From the NCBI GenBank assembly GCA_964196195.1, contig CAXMSE010000032.1, positions 1 through 64,000 on the forward strand: DNA of 64,000 bases, in the 5' to 3' direction. Shown piece by piece: positions 53,193 through 61,045 of the stretch. Origin of the DNA: OFTM10 sp964196195 (GTDB lineage: Bacteria > Actinomycetota > Acidimicrobiia > Acidimicrobiales > Aldehydirespiratoraceae). Made by a program: the position numbers and the translations under genes. Below the pieces are notes generated by a model. That model did no database searches. It worked only from the letters and a program-made list of their open reading frames with translations, and was not told the DNA's origin. How positions within the stretch are numbered: the stretch's first letter is position 1; each line of letters starts with the position of its first letter.

Positions 53193-54371
53193 TCAGCCCA
53201 GGCGGGTGAGAACACTCCGCATATTACGAACCGCTTGTTGGGTACGTTGCTCGTTTTCAATGAGGGCGAAACGAACGTGACCCTCGCCGCCCGGCCCAAA
53301 TCCGACACCGGGTGAGAGCGCCACATTGGCCTCCTTCACCAGCATCGAGGCGAACTCCACCGACCCCATCTCGTGGTACTCGGGGGGTATCGGAGCCCAC
53401 ACGAACATGGTGCCCTTGGGTGGTTCGATGTGCCAGCCGATTCGAGCAAGCCCGTCGCACAGGGTGTTACGGCGGCTCTCGTAGATGGCGCGAGCCTCGC
53501 TCGGGTATTCCGGCGCCTCGTTCATGGTGACGGTGGCAGCGATCTGCACCGGCTGGAAAGTTCCGTAGTCGAGATACGACTTGAGCTTGGCCAGGGCCCC
53601 GACCACTTCAGAATTACCGGCCATGAAGGCCACCCGCCAGCCCGCCATCGAGAACGATTTGGTCATCGAGTAGAGCTCGACGGCCACCTCCTTGCCGCCA
53701 TCGGCCTGCAGGATCGACGGCGGCAGGTAGCCGTCGAACCCAAGATCGGCGTAGGCGAAATCGTGCACCACGATCACATCGCGTTCTCGCGCGAAGTCGA
53801 CCACCCGCTGCATGAAGTCGAGGTCGACGCAGGTGGTGGTGGGGTTGTGGGGAAACGACAGAACGATCACCCGCGGACGGGGCCACGAGTACTCGAAGCG
53901 GTCGGTGAGGGTGTCGAAGAAGTCGTCTTGACTGGTGGTGAGGGGCATCTCGCGAACATTCGCGCCTGCAAACAGAGGCGCAAAGAGATGGATGGGATAC
54001 GAGGGCGCGGGCACGAGCACCGAGTCGCCGGACTGCAACAGCACCCACATGAGGTGGCTGAACCCCTCCTTGGCCCCAATGGTGTTGATCACCTCGGTCT
54101 CGGGATCGAGATCCACGTCGAATCGCCGCTTGTAGAGATCGGCGAGCGCCTCACGAAGCTTGGGGAGTCCACGGCTCGCCGAGTAGCGATGGTTGCGAGG
54201 ATTACGGGCAGCCTCGATCAGCTTCTCGACGGCCACACTCGGCGAAGGCAGATCGGGGTTGCCGAATCCGAGATCGATCACATCCGCTCCGGCTCGACGG
54301 GCCTCGACCTTGAGCGCATCGATGATGGTGAAGACGTACGGGGGCAGGCCGTTGATCCGGCGGAATTCCAT
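53193..54371 (-). CDS. alaC: Class I/II aminotransferase, alanine transaminase AlaC-like
   Basis: PLP enzyme, 392 residues. The sequence follows E. coli AlaC (YfdZ) closely in RINGLPPYVFTIIDALK, GFGNPDLPSPS, LSFPHNPTTTCVDL, VVHDFAYADLGFDGYLPPSIL and SMTKSFSMAGWRVAFMAGN (PLP Lys), plus KLKSYLDYGTFQPVQ and HVRFALIENEQR. It should interconvert pyruvate and alanine with glutamate. It is the last gene of a minus-strand run that starts near 60087. Confidence 0.93.
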   Translation of the reverse strand: MEFRRINGLPPYVFTIIDALKVEARRAGADVIDLGFGNPDLPSPSVAVEKLIEAARNPRNHRYSASRGLPKLREALADLYKRRFDVDLDPETEVINTIGAKEGFSHLMWVLLQSGDSVLVPAPSYPIHLFAPLFAGANVREMPLTTSQDDFFDTLTDRFEYSWPRPRVIVLSFPHNPTTTCVDLDFMQRVVDFARERDVIVVHDFAYADLGFDGYLPPSILQADGGKEVAVELYSMTKSFSMAGWRVAFMAGNSEVVGALAKLKSYLDYGTFQPVQIAATVTMNEAPEYPSEARAIYESRRNTLCDGLARIGWHIEPPKGTMFVWAPIPPEYHEMGSVEFASMLVKEANVALSPGVGFGPGGEGHVRFALIENEQRTQQAVRNMRSVLTRLG

Positions 54372-54384
54372 GCGTCGAGACTAC

Positions 54385-56322
54385 TCAGACGAAGGCGTGA
54401 ACCTCGATGAATTTCACCGTGCCATATTCCTGGTCTGCAACCCACCCGGCAATACCCGGCGTGTCGCCGATCACGATTACCTGGACGTCTCCGGGCAGAC
54501 CGTGAAGGGCATCGAGCGCACTCAGCGGGGCGTCGCCCATGAGCACCACCAAGGGGATGGGACCGGCGAGACCACGCGGGATTCTCGATATCACCGACGC
54601 CATTCCACGAGGGCCAACCCTTGATTGGTGAACTTGATGCTCCGCCAGCCGCTCGAGCACCTCGGCTCCTTCTCGGAGTTGCAGCTTGGCGTCGTGCTCT
54701 TCGGCGACGGCGAGCTCGTTGGCGGCGAGCATGTGGAGCTCCAGATCGATGTGATTCAGCTCCATCAGCATCTTGCGGACCTCCGCCACCTCGGATTCGG
54801 CCTCGTGAACGGCGGCGCGCTCGGTGCTGAGACGATCAACACGAGAGATGTCACCGAGCAGCACCAGCGCATCCAGCTCGGTTCCCGCCCTCTCGCGATC
54901 TCTCAGTATCCGCACCGCTGCAGTGTCGGCGGAGGCGAGCACGGAGAACCAGGTCTCGCCGAGGGCGACCAGGGCCCTCTCGGAATGAAGATCCTGATGG
55001 CCGATCGAGCCGCAATCATCGAGTATCGATCGAAGGTGAGCAAACGCATCGCCGGGAGCGGCGCCCACCGACCCCGCATCGACCGTCACCGCGAGGAGAG
55101 CCTCGGTGATCAGATCGGGATTGTCAGATTGGCCATCTTTCATAGGATCGTGACCCAGGAGTTGCACCGCACGGCTGGCGGCAACATCGATCGCGTCGAG
55201 CACCGTTTGGAGATCGGTGTCGCGCTCGAGCCTGGCCATCAGATCTGCCCATTCGAGCTCGGCCGCCTCGAGATCGACCACGCTTTTCTCGTAGGCGGTG
55301 ACTCGTTCGCTACTCACAACGACCATGCCGTTGCCCATGCGAAACGCGGCCCACGTGGGGTAGCCGACCCCATCGAGAGCCTCGTTGAGTTCGCCCTTGG
55401 CGAGCTCGAACGCTCGACGTGCAGCGCCTCGGCGGATGGTCTTCCCGACCCGACGGTCGAGTTCGAGCACACGGTCCTGGAGAGCCGCTAGCTCGGTGGC
55501 TTCATCGGGCAGGACGTTGCGGGGAACGGCGGCATCCTCGGCCGAGCCTGCTGCGGCACGTGCCGCGTCGAGCCGGGCGGCGACAGCCTCGGTGCCGCCA
55601 CCGGCAGCCTCCATCCGGGATTCCAAGCCCACGACTCGCTGGTGCAGAGAGGTCCAGGCCGCCGCGAGAGCCACTGCTTCCGGGCACGGAACGGGACCCG
55701 TGGAGACCGAGCTTCGAGCGGTGGCCAGCGCCGCGGCCAGGGCGGCTCTGTCGCCCGAAGCCAGACCAGAGAGCTGGGTGTCGAGCTCATCGACGAGCGC
55801 CTTGAGTTCGCTGATGCGCTCCGGTACGTCGTCCATACCGGTCCACGGGTCCGGTCGATCGGCGAAACGAGCGGCTCGGCCGAGTGCGCCGTCGGCGAGG
55901 TCGAGCCTCAGTCCTGCTCCGTTGTCGAGCCGGGCAGTAGCCGAGGCGAGCCTTGCCTGCATCTCGGAGCGGATCCGGGCCGCGCCTCCCAGTTCCTCCG
56001 CCAGTTCAGCGATCTGATGATCGATCTGTTCGCGAGCACCAGATGCGGGGTCCGCGGCGATATCGAGCAGGCTTTTGGCCTCGATGATCAGGGCGGCATC
56101 AGCGGTGGCACCGATAATGTCGAGAGCGCTGTCGAGGGTCATCACGACCCCGTGAACCTCGGCCAGGCCCGACCAATCGAAGGCGTCTCCATCGGCTATC
56201 GAGTGGAGGAAGCCGACGACCGCGACGCGAGCGGCGGGGTTGAGGCCGTGGAGGATCGTGATCCTTGGGTGCAGCTCAAAACATTCGCGCGATGAATCGG
56301 GCCTGAGTTCAACAAAACGCAT
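54385..56322 (-). CDS. SMC/RecN-like coiled-coil protein with eroded nucleotide-binding motifs
   Basis: 645 residues. The N-terminus (FELHPRITILHGLNPAARVAV) has the form of an SMC/RecF head start, but the P-loop GXNGXGK(S/T) is replaced by GLNPAARV. A long Ala/Leu/Glu-rich helical region follows (about 115-540). The C-terminal part, PLVVLMGDAPLSALDAL then DVQVIVIGDTPGIAGWV, parallels Walker B, D-loop and H-loop strands without the catalytic acids. It is probably a non-hydrolysing relative. No known name. It lies between alaC and two small genes. Confidence 0.75.
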   Translation of the reverse strand: MRFVELRPDSSRECFELHPRITILHGLNPAARVAVVGFLHSIADGDAFDWSGLAEVHGVVMTLDSALDIIGATADAALIIEAKSLLDIAADPASGAREQIDHQIAELAEELGGAARIRSEMQARLASATARLDNGAGLRLDLADGALGRAARFADRPDPWTGMDDVPERISELKALVDELDTQLSGLASGDRAALAAALATARSSVSTGPVPCPEAVALAAAWTSLHQRVVGLESRMEAAGGGTEAVAARLDAARAAAGSAEDAAVPRNVLPDEATELAALQDRVLELDRRVGKTIRRGAARRAFELAKGELNEALDGVGYPTWAAFRMGNGMVVVSSERVTAYEKSVVDLEAAELEWADLMARLERDTDLQTVLDAIDVAASRAVQLLGHDPMKDGQSDNPDLITEALLAVTVDAGSVGAAPGDAFAHLRSILDDCGSIGHQDLHSERALVALGETWFSVLASADTAAVRILRDRERAGTELDALVLLGDISRVDRLSTERAAVHEAESEVAEVRKMLMELNHIDLELHMLAANELAVAEEHDAKLQLREGAEVLERLAEHQVHQSRVGPRGMASVISRIPRGLAGPIPLVVLMGDAPLSALDALHGLPGDVQVIVIGDTPGIAGWVADQEYGTVKFIEVHAFV

Positions 56323-56362
56323 CCCCGTCCCATCGGCACACGGGGTGCCCGTTTCAAGCCCC

Positions 56363-56620
56363 CTACTCCTCGCTGTCGTCGGCGGTGGCGGCGTCTCGAC
56401 CGTCGTCCATGAACCCGGTGGTGAAGGCCTCCACCACGGATTTCCCGGTAGAGATCACCGAATCGAACGCCGCTGGGTCCTCTACGACCCGTTCGGCGGC
56501 TTCGAGAAGTTGACGAAGCGAAACCACGACCGCGCCCGCAGCGGCGCGGATCTCATCGAAGGGATCGTCGGCTGGGTTCGATTCCTCGGACTCGTCGCGG
56601 TTGGGCGACGGGTCGGTCAC
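56363..56620 (-). CDS. Small acidic protein, 85 residues
   Basis: Acidic ends (SPNRDESEESNPADD and DATADDSEE) flank an amphipathic helical middle (DEIRAAAGAVVVSLRQLLEAAERVV). It overlaps the SRPBCC gene stop by four bases, so is likely translated. No family recognised; a short helical adaptor is the most that can be said. Confidence 0.65.
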   Translation of the reverse strand: MTDPSPNRDESEESNPADDPFDEIRAAAGAVVVSLRQLLEAAERVVEDPAAFDSVISTGKSVVEAFTTGFMDDGRDAATADDSEE

Positions 56621-57069
56621 TTCATGCCACTCTCGATGTGACGAGTGAAATCGTCGAGTGCGGTGCGTACTATCCGGGCTTCGGCGCGGCGCTTGACAAA
56701 CCCGGGAAGAGGCACGGAGAGGTCGACAGCCAGGTGGTAGACCACCTCGGTGGATCCGGGATCGGATGCGACCGGAAGGAACTCGTATTCACCGTCGAGT
56801 CGGCGGGTGATGTCGCCGGCTTGGAGCCGCCAGGCGATACGACGAGGATTGGACCCGTAGAAGTAGCGAAGGGTGTAGGTGGTGGACCTACCCATCGCCG
56901 CAGCACGGAACTCGACATCGACGGCACGGCCCTCGTCGTCTCGCGACAAGATGCGAGCCATTTTCACATCTGAGGCCCAGTCCGGGTAGCGCTCGAAGTC
57001 GATCGCCGCGGCATAACACAGGTCGGGTGATGCGGCAATCGTGGTGCGCTCGGTGGCTTGATCGACCAT
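56617..57069 (-). CDS. SRPBCC family protein (polyketide cyclase/lipid-transport fold)
   Basis: 150 residues with the START-like helix-grip pattern: TTIAASPDLCYAAAIDFERYPDWASDVKMARIL at the front, AWRLQAGDITRRLDGEYEF in the middle, and a C-terminal amphipathic helix (RAEARIVRTALDDFTRHIES). Such proteins bind hydrophobic ligands; the ligand is not evident. It is co-directional with the neighbouring small gene and membrane protein. Confidence 0.88.
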   Translation of the reverse strand: MVDQATERTTIAASPDLCYAAAIDFERYPDWASDVKMARILSRDDEGRAVDVEFRAAAMGRSTTYTLRYFYGSNPRRIAWRLQAGDITRRLDGEYEFLPVASDPGSTEVVYHLAVDLSVPLPGFVKRRAEARIVRTALDDFTRHIESGMK

Positions 57070-57128
57070 CTCGGCTCGTTTCGTGCTGTGGTGAACCCGA
57101 CACTAACAACTCGGCATGGCTCCGCGGT

Positions 57129-57575
57129 TCACGTCGGTTCACCGGGAGGGTCGGTGGGCTCGAACGTGCCGTAGCGAGCGCACCACAGACCGGTGAATCC
57201 AAGCGCGAACAGGGGAACGAGCGTGCCGAAGGCCAGCGTCGTGAAGGTCCTCAGCGAGGCGGTGACGACGCCGACACCCAGTTGGGTGGCCTGCGCCCCG
57301 AGGAAGTGGCGTCGAACATCCGGAGGGGCGCTCCCCGCCCCGAAATAGAGCCCGCCGATGCCGATTGCATCAACCCTGCTTCGTTCGACCGCCAACGCAA
57401 ATGCCCACAGCATGGTGACCATCCCGACTGCGAAGAGGGCGAGCGCCACCGCCAGAGCAGGGAATTGGAACAGGCCGAGGTCGATGGTGGCTCCGATCGC
57501 GGTGATGGCGAAAAGCCCGGTGCCCCACCACAGCCAGACAATGAGCCGGCGTCCGTCGGTGGAGATACCGCTCAT
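57129..57575 (-). CDS. Four-helix membrane protein, uncharacterised
   Basis: 148 residues with four predicted membrane helices in two pairs (about 11-60 and 98-137). The loop between carries a positively charged stretch (PPDVRRHFLG). Its ATG overlaps the glycosyltransferase stop by four bases (ATGA). Similar small membrane proteins occur beside PimB-type genes, but no function is known. Confidence 0.8.
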   Translation of the reverse strand: MSGISTDGRRLIVWLWWGTGLFAITAIGATIDLGLFQFPALAVALALFAVGMVTMLWAFALAVERSRVDAIGIGGLYFGAGSAPPDVRRHFLGAQATQLGVGVVTASLRTFTTLAFGTLVPLFALGFTGLWCARYGTFEPTDPPGEPT

Positions 57576-58702
57576 GGCGTGGCCATCGCGTTGATCGCTG
57601 ACTCGAGACGGGCCGCGAGCACGTCGTAGCTGAATTCAGCCTCGGCACGAGCCCGGGCTGCTTTCCCCATCCGGTCGCGAGCAGACCGGTCGTCGAGAAG
57701 TTCGATGATGGCTTCGGCCGTGGCGTCGGAATCGTCGGGATGGTCGACGATCAGCCCTGTCTGGCGATGGGCGACCGCTTCGTGTGCTCCTCCGCTCCGT
57801 CCCGCCACCTGGGGAACACCGGCGGCAGCCGCCTCCACGAAGACGATGCCGAATCCCTCCTGCTCGAGCCCACCCCATCGGGAGCGACACATCATCGCGA
57901 AGACGTCGCCACAACCGTAGAGAGCAGGCATCTGCTCGTCGTCGACTCTCCCGAGGAGATCGACGGGGGCGCCGAGCTCGCCGATCAGCTTGCGCAGTCG
58001 CTTCTCGTCACGACCCCGGCCGGCGATCGCCACCCTCACCTCGGGATGACGTTTCCTGATCATCACCGAGGCCCGGATAAGGGTGTCCATGCCCTTGCGC
58101 GGCACCAGCCGCGAAACCGACACCACCAGAGGCCCAGCGGCGGCAAGACCGAGCTGTTCGCGAGCCGTTCGACGCTGGTCTTCGTCGAGAGGCACGAATC
58201 GGTCTATGTCGACCCCAGGAGGCACGACCGTGGTGGCTAGCTTGCGGCCGAGAGATCGTTCCCCCTCGACCGCCGGGTAACCCCCGGCAGCGATCACTCC
58301 CGATGCGCCGGACAGCACCCGGTTCAAAAGTTGACGGGTGCCAGGCAAGCGGCCGGGGATCGTGACCTCCGCTCCATGCAGGACCACCGCATAGGGAAGA
58401 TCGAGGTGAGGACCGATGAGGCCGGCCGGCACTGCCGGGTCGATGATCACCACCTCCACCGAATGGTCTCGGGCAAGTCGGTTGACCCGTCGGATCAGCG
58501 CCGGCTGGGGCAACAGCCAGGGCTCGGGACTCCGCACGATCGTGTAGGCCTGAGCGGCGTCGAACTCCTCGGCGCCCGCATATGGGGTGGTGTGAACCAC
58601 GACCTCGTCGGCGGGCAGGCGGCGCCACAGTTCCCACAGATAGTTCTGGATTCCACCGATCTTCGGGGGAAAGTCGTTGGTGACTAGCAGGTGCCGAACC
58701 AC
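57572..58702 (-). CDS. Glycosyltransferase family 4, PimB-like mannosyltransferase
   Basis: 376 residues, GT-B fold. The start LLVTNDFPPKIGGIQNYLWEL matches PimB-type enzymes. VVPPGVDIDRF, VSRLVPRKGMDTLIRA and the donor site EQEGFGIVFVEAAAAGVPQVAGRSGGAHEAV (EX7E pattern) are typical. PimB adds the second mannose to phosphatidylinositol mannosides in mycobacteria; here it is a guess by similarity, supported by an IMPase and a Ppm-like gene in the window. It follows queG by nine bases. Confidence 0.88.
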   Translation of the reverse strand: MVRHLLVTNDFPPKIGGIQNYLWELWRRLPADEVVVHTTPYAGAEEFDAAQAYTIVRSPEPWLLPQPALIRRVNRLARDHSVEVVIIDPAVPAGLIGPHLDLPYAVVLHGAEVTIPGRLPGTRQLLNRVLSGASGVIAAGGYPAVEGERSLGRKLATTVVPPGVDIDRFVPLDEDQRRTAREQLGLAAAGPLVVSVSRLVPRKGMDTLIRASVMIRKRHPEVRVAIAGRGRDEKRLRKLIGELGAPVDLLGRVDDEQMPALYGCGDVFAMMCRSRWGGLEQEGFGIVFVEAAAAGVPQVAGRSGGAHEAVAHRQTGLIVDHPDDSDATAEAIIELLDDRSARDRMGKAARARAEAEFSYDVLAARLESAINAMATP

Positions 58703-58711
58703 GGGAGGACC

Positions 58712-59800
58712 CTAGGGGCGAGCGAGTTCGACCTGCACCTCGGCACTCGGGTCGTGGGCGACCGGGGCGAGGAGGTGCTCAAGACCGAGACGGCGAGCGG
58801 CCCAGACCGCATGGGATCGGATCATTGGCTCGGGGTGAGCCAGGGAGAGTTCGATGGCATCCACCACGCGCTGATCGCCGGGGTCGGCGGTGTTGGCCAG
58901 TACGAGCAGGGCATTGCGCCGCAGGTAGAGAGGGTTGCGACGTGGTATGTACCACCGTCCGAACCTGTCGATCAGCGAGTCATCGTCGGCTGCGAGCATG
59001 TCGAGCACCGACACCCACGCCTGATCGGCTCCCGCCGCCGACGGGCGGCGCCGTCGAATCTGGTTGGGAGGGCACACGTCCTGGCAGTCGTCGCAGCCAT
59101 AGATGCGATCGCCCATCGCTTCGCGATATTCGATGGGAAAGCTGCCCTCCGCTTGAACCAGCCACGCCAGACAGCGACGGGCGTCGACGACTCCTGGCGC
59201 GATTATCGCGTCAGTGGGGCACGCGGTGATGCACTTGGTGCAGGACTGGCACCCATCCTCAACCGGAGTGATGTCGTGGATCTCCAGCGGTGCATCAGTG
59301 AGCACCGAACCCAACACCACCAGGCTGCCCACCCCCGGAACAAGGATATTGCTGCTCTTACCCCACCATCCGATACCGGCCCGATGGGCCGCAGCCCGGT
59401 CGACGAGATGGTTCTGGTCGGCGAGCACCACGGCACGGTGCCCATCCTCTCGCAGCCTGACCGCGATCGGCTCGAGAGCCTCGCGCAGGTGTCGATAGTG
59501 GTCTTCCCAAGAGTAAGCGGCCACGCGCCCCAGCGGCTCTCCGACAAGCTTCGGGGGCGCTTCGCGCTGATAGTCGTAAGCCCCGACGACAAGAGCTGTC
59601 GCGCCGGGCAGGGTGCGACTCGGGTCGGTGGAACGAGCCGGATTGCGGTAGGTGAACTGCATCCGGTCGTGCAGACCGCGGTCTCGGCGTTCTTCGATGG
59701 TGGCGCGTACATCTGCGAAAGGCTCGGCTGACACGACTCCGACTGCGCAGAGGCCGGCATCGAGGCCGAGTTGGCGGAGTTGTTCGACGCTGGCCGGCAT
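58712..59800 (-). CDS. queG: Epoxyqueuosine reductase
   Basis: Cobalamin and Fe-S enzyme performing the last step of queuosine synthesis in tRNA. Two 4Fe-4S motifs are present, CQSCTKCITACP and CDDCQDVCP, and the cobalamin/substrate segment DQNHLVDRAAAHRAGIGWWGKSS has the acid Asp. A HEAT-like C-terminal region contains LRRNALLVLAN. Length 362. Other que genes are not in the window. It follows a small cysteine-rich protein gene by 26 bases. Confidence 0.94.
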   Translation of the reverse strand: MPASVEQLRQLGLDAGLCAVGVVSAEPFADVRATIEERRDRGLHDRMQFTYRNPARSTDPSRTLPGATALVVGAYDYQREAPPKLVGEPLGRVAAYSWEDHYRHLREALEPIAVRLREDGHRAVVLADQNHLVDRAAAHRAGIGWWGKSSNILVPGVGSLVVLGSVLTDAPLEIHDITPVEDGCQSCTKCITACPTDAIIAPGVVDARRCLAWLVQAEGSFPIEYREAMGDRIYGCDDCQDVCPPNQIRRRRPSAAGADQAWVSVLDMLAADDDSLIDRFGRWYIPRRNPLYLRRNALLVLANTADPGDQRVVDAIELSLAHPEPMIRSHAVWAARRLGLEHLLAPVAHDPSAEVQVELARP

Positions 59801-59826
59801 CGGGCCATGGTGGCACGCCGGTGTGC

Positions 59827-60087
59827 TCAGGCCACCCCATGGCGGCCGCGAAACCGCGAGGGGGGCACGAGTCCCGCCTCGGCGAGCAGTTCGACCGCGC
59901 GCCGTTCATCGCCGTCGAGTAGCACCGGCGTGCCGGGTTCATGGTTGACCAGATAGCTCACTACGCAGTCGTCGCACGAGTCGGTGAACTGGGCGACGCA
60001 CGCGTCGCAGTCGATGGTGAGGACATGATCATCGCGATCGAGATGATCGGCGTCGGCGACAAGGCGGAGATGTGGTTGGCGAGCCAT
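59827..60087 (-). CDS. Small CXXC-containing protein, 86 residues
   Basis: ATG 60087 (MARQPHLRLVADAD). Two cysteine pairs, DCDAC and SCDDC, ten residues apart suggest a zinc or Fe-S site, or a redox pair. The rest is helical with an acidic tilt (DGDERRAVELLAEAGLVPPS). It is first in the run ending at alaC, directly before queG. I know of similar short actinobacterial proteins but no assigned function. Confidence 0.8.
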   Translation of the reverse strand: MARQPHLRLVADADHLDRDDHVLTIDCDACVAQFTDSCDDCVVSYLVNHEPGTPVLLDGDERRAVELLAEAGLVPPSRFRGRHGVA

Positions 60088-60169
60088 GTACCGGACACTA
60101 GGTAGGGGGTGTGACACTCCGGTGGGGAACCGACGCTGCACCCGCCCTATTCATGCCAAGCTCTGAGCC

Positions 60170-61000
60170 ATGATCATCCTGCTGCTGCATCCAGGTGCGA
60201 TGGGAAGCTCGCTCGGAGCCGCATTGATGGCCAATGGGCACACCGTGCGCTGGGTCGCCGACCGACGTAGTGCCGCAAGCCGCGCTCGCGCCGAGGCCGA
60301 CGAGTTCACCACCTCAGTCGATCTCAGAACTGGCCTCGACGGGGCCGAGATGGTGCTGTCGGTCTGTCCACCGGCCTTCGCCCATCAGGTCGCCGGCGAA
60401 GTGGCAGCCGCCGACTACCGGGGGATATATGTCGATGCCAACGCAATATCGCCCGAAAGCACCCGGGCGGTCGCTGCCGTGGTCACCGAAGCCGGGGCCA
60501 CGGCGGTCGATGCCGGCATCATCGGGCTGCCCGCGCGCGCTGATGCTCGGCCTCTGCTCTATCTGTCCGGCCCCCAAGCCGCGGCGGCGACTGTTGCCGA
60601 GACGTTCGGCGACTCACGGGTCGAAGTCGTTTCCCTCGACGCGCCTGTGGGTGCAGCATCGGCCACCAAGATGGCCTTCGCAGCCTGGACGAAGGGCTCG
60701 ACCGCACTCCTCCTGGCGGTTCGTGCACTGGCCGAGGCGGAGGGGGTCACCGAGGGCCTCGACCACGCGTGGGACACCCTGATCCCCAACCTGCATGACA
60801 AGCTGACGCGAAGTGCCGCGGGGTCGGCTCCCAAGGCGTGGCGCTTCGAAGGTGAGATGCTCGAGATCGCCGCCACGTTCTCCTCGGTCGGCCTACCGGC
60901 GGGTTTCCACGAGGCTGCGGCAGACATCTACGGCCGCCTCGACGATCTCAGAGACCGAGACGACGTCAGCCTCGACGAGGTGATCACCCGACTCACCTGA
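60170..61000 (+). CDS. NAD(P)-dependent dehydrogenase, DUF1932 type
   Basis: 276 residues, 6-phosphogluconate/3-hydroxyisobutyrate-dehydrogenase-like. The Rossmann start LLHPGAMGSSLGAALMANGHTVRWVADR binds NAD(P). The catalytic-domain segment ASATKMAFAAWTKGSTALLLAV is the DUF1932 hallmark. Substrate unknown. It diverges from the small CXXC protein gene, with a short shared promoter region (82 bases). Confidence 0.9.
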   Translation: MIILLLHPGAMGSSLGAALMANGHTVRWVADRRSAASRARAEADEFTTSVDLRTGLDGAEMVLSVCPPAFAHQVAGEVAAADYRGIYVDANAISPESTRAVAAVVTEAGATAVDAGIIGLPARADARPLLYLSGPQAAAATVAETFGDSRVEVVSLDAPVGAASATKMAFAAWTKGSTALLLAVRALAEAEGVTEGLDHAWDTLIPNLHDKLTRSAAGSAPKAWRFEGEMLEIAATFSSVGLPAGFHEAAADIYGRLDDLRDRDDVSLDEVITRLT

Positions 61001-61023
61001 GCTGCCCGACACGATTCTTGACT

Positions 61024-61039
61024 CCGAACACTTGTTCGG
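61024..61039. promoter_or_regulatory. LexA-type SOS box 1 upstream of the exonuclease/GIY-YIG gene
   Basis: CCGAACACTTGTTCGG is a near-perfect palindrome with the actinobacterial LexA core CGAAC-N4-GTTCG. It ends six bases before the TTG start at 61046. Confidence 0.75.
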
Positions 61040-61045
61040 CCAATC

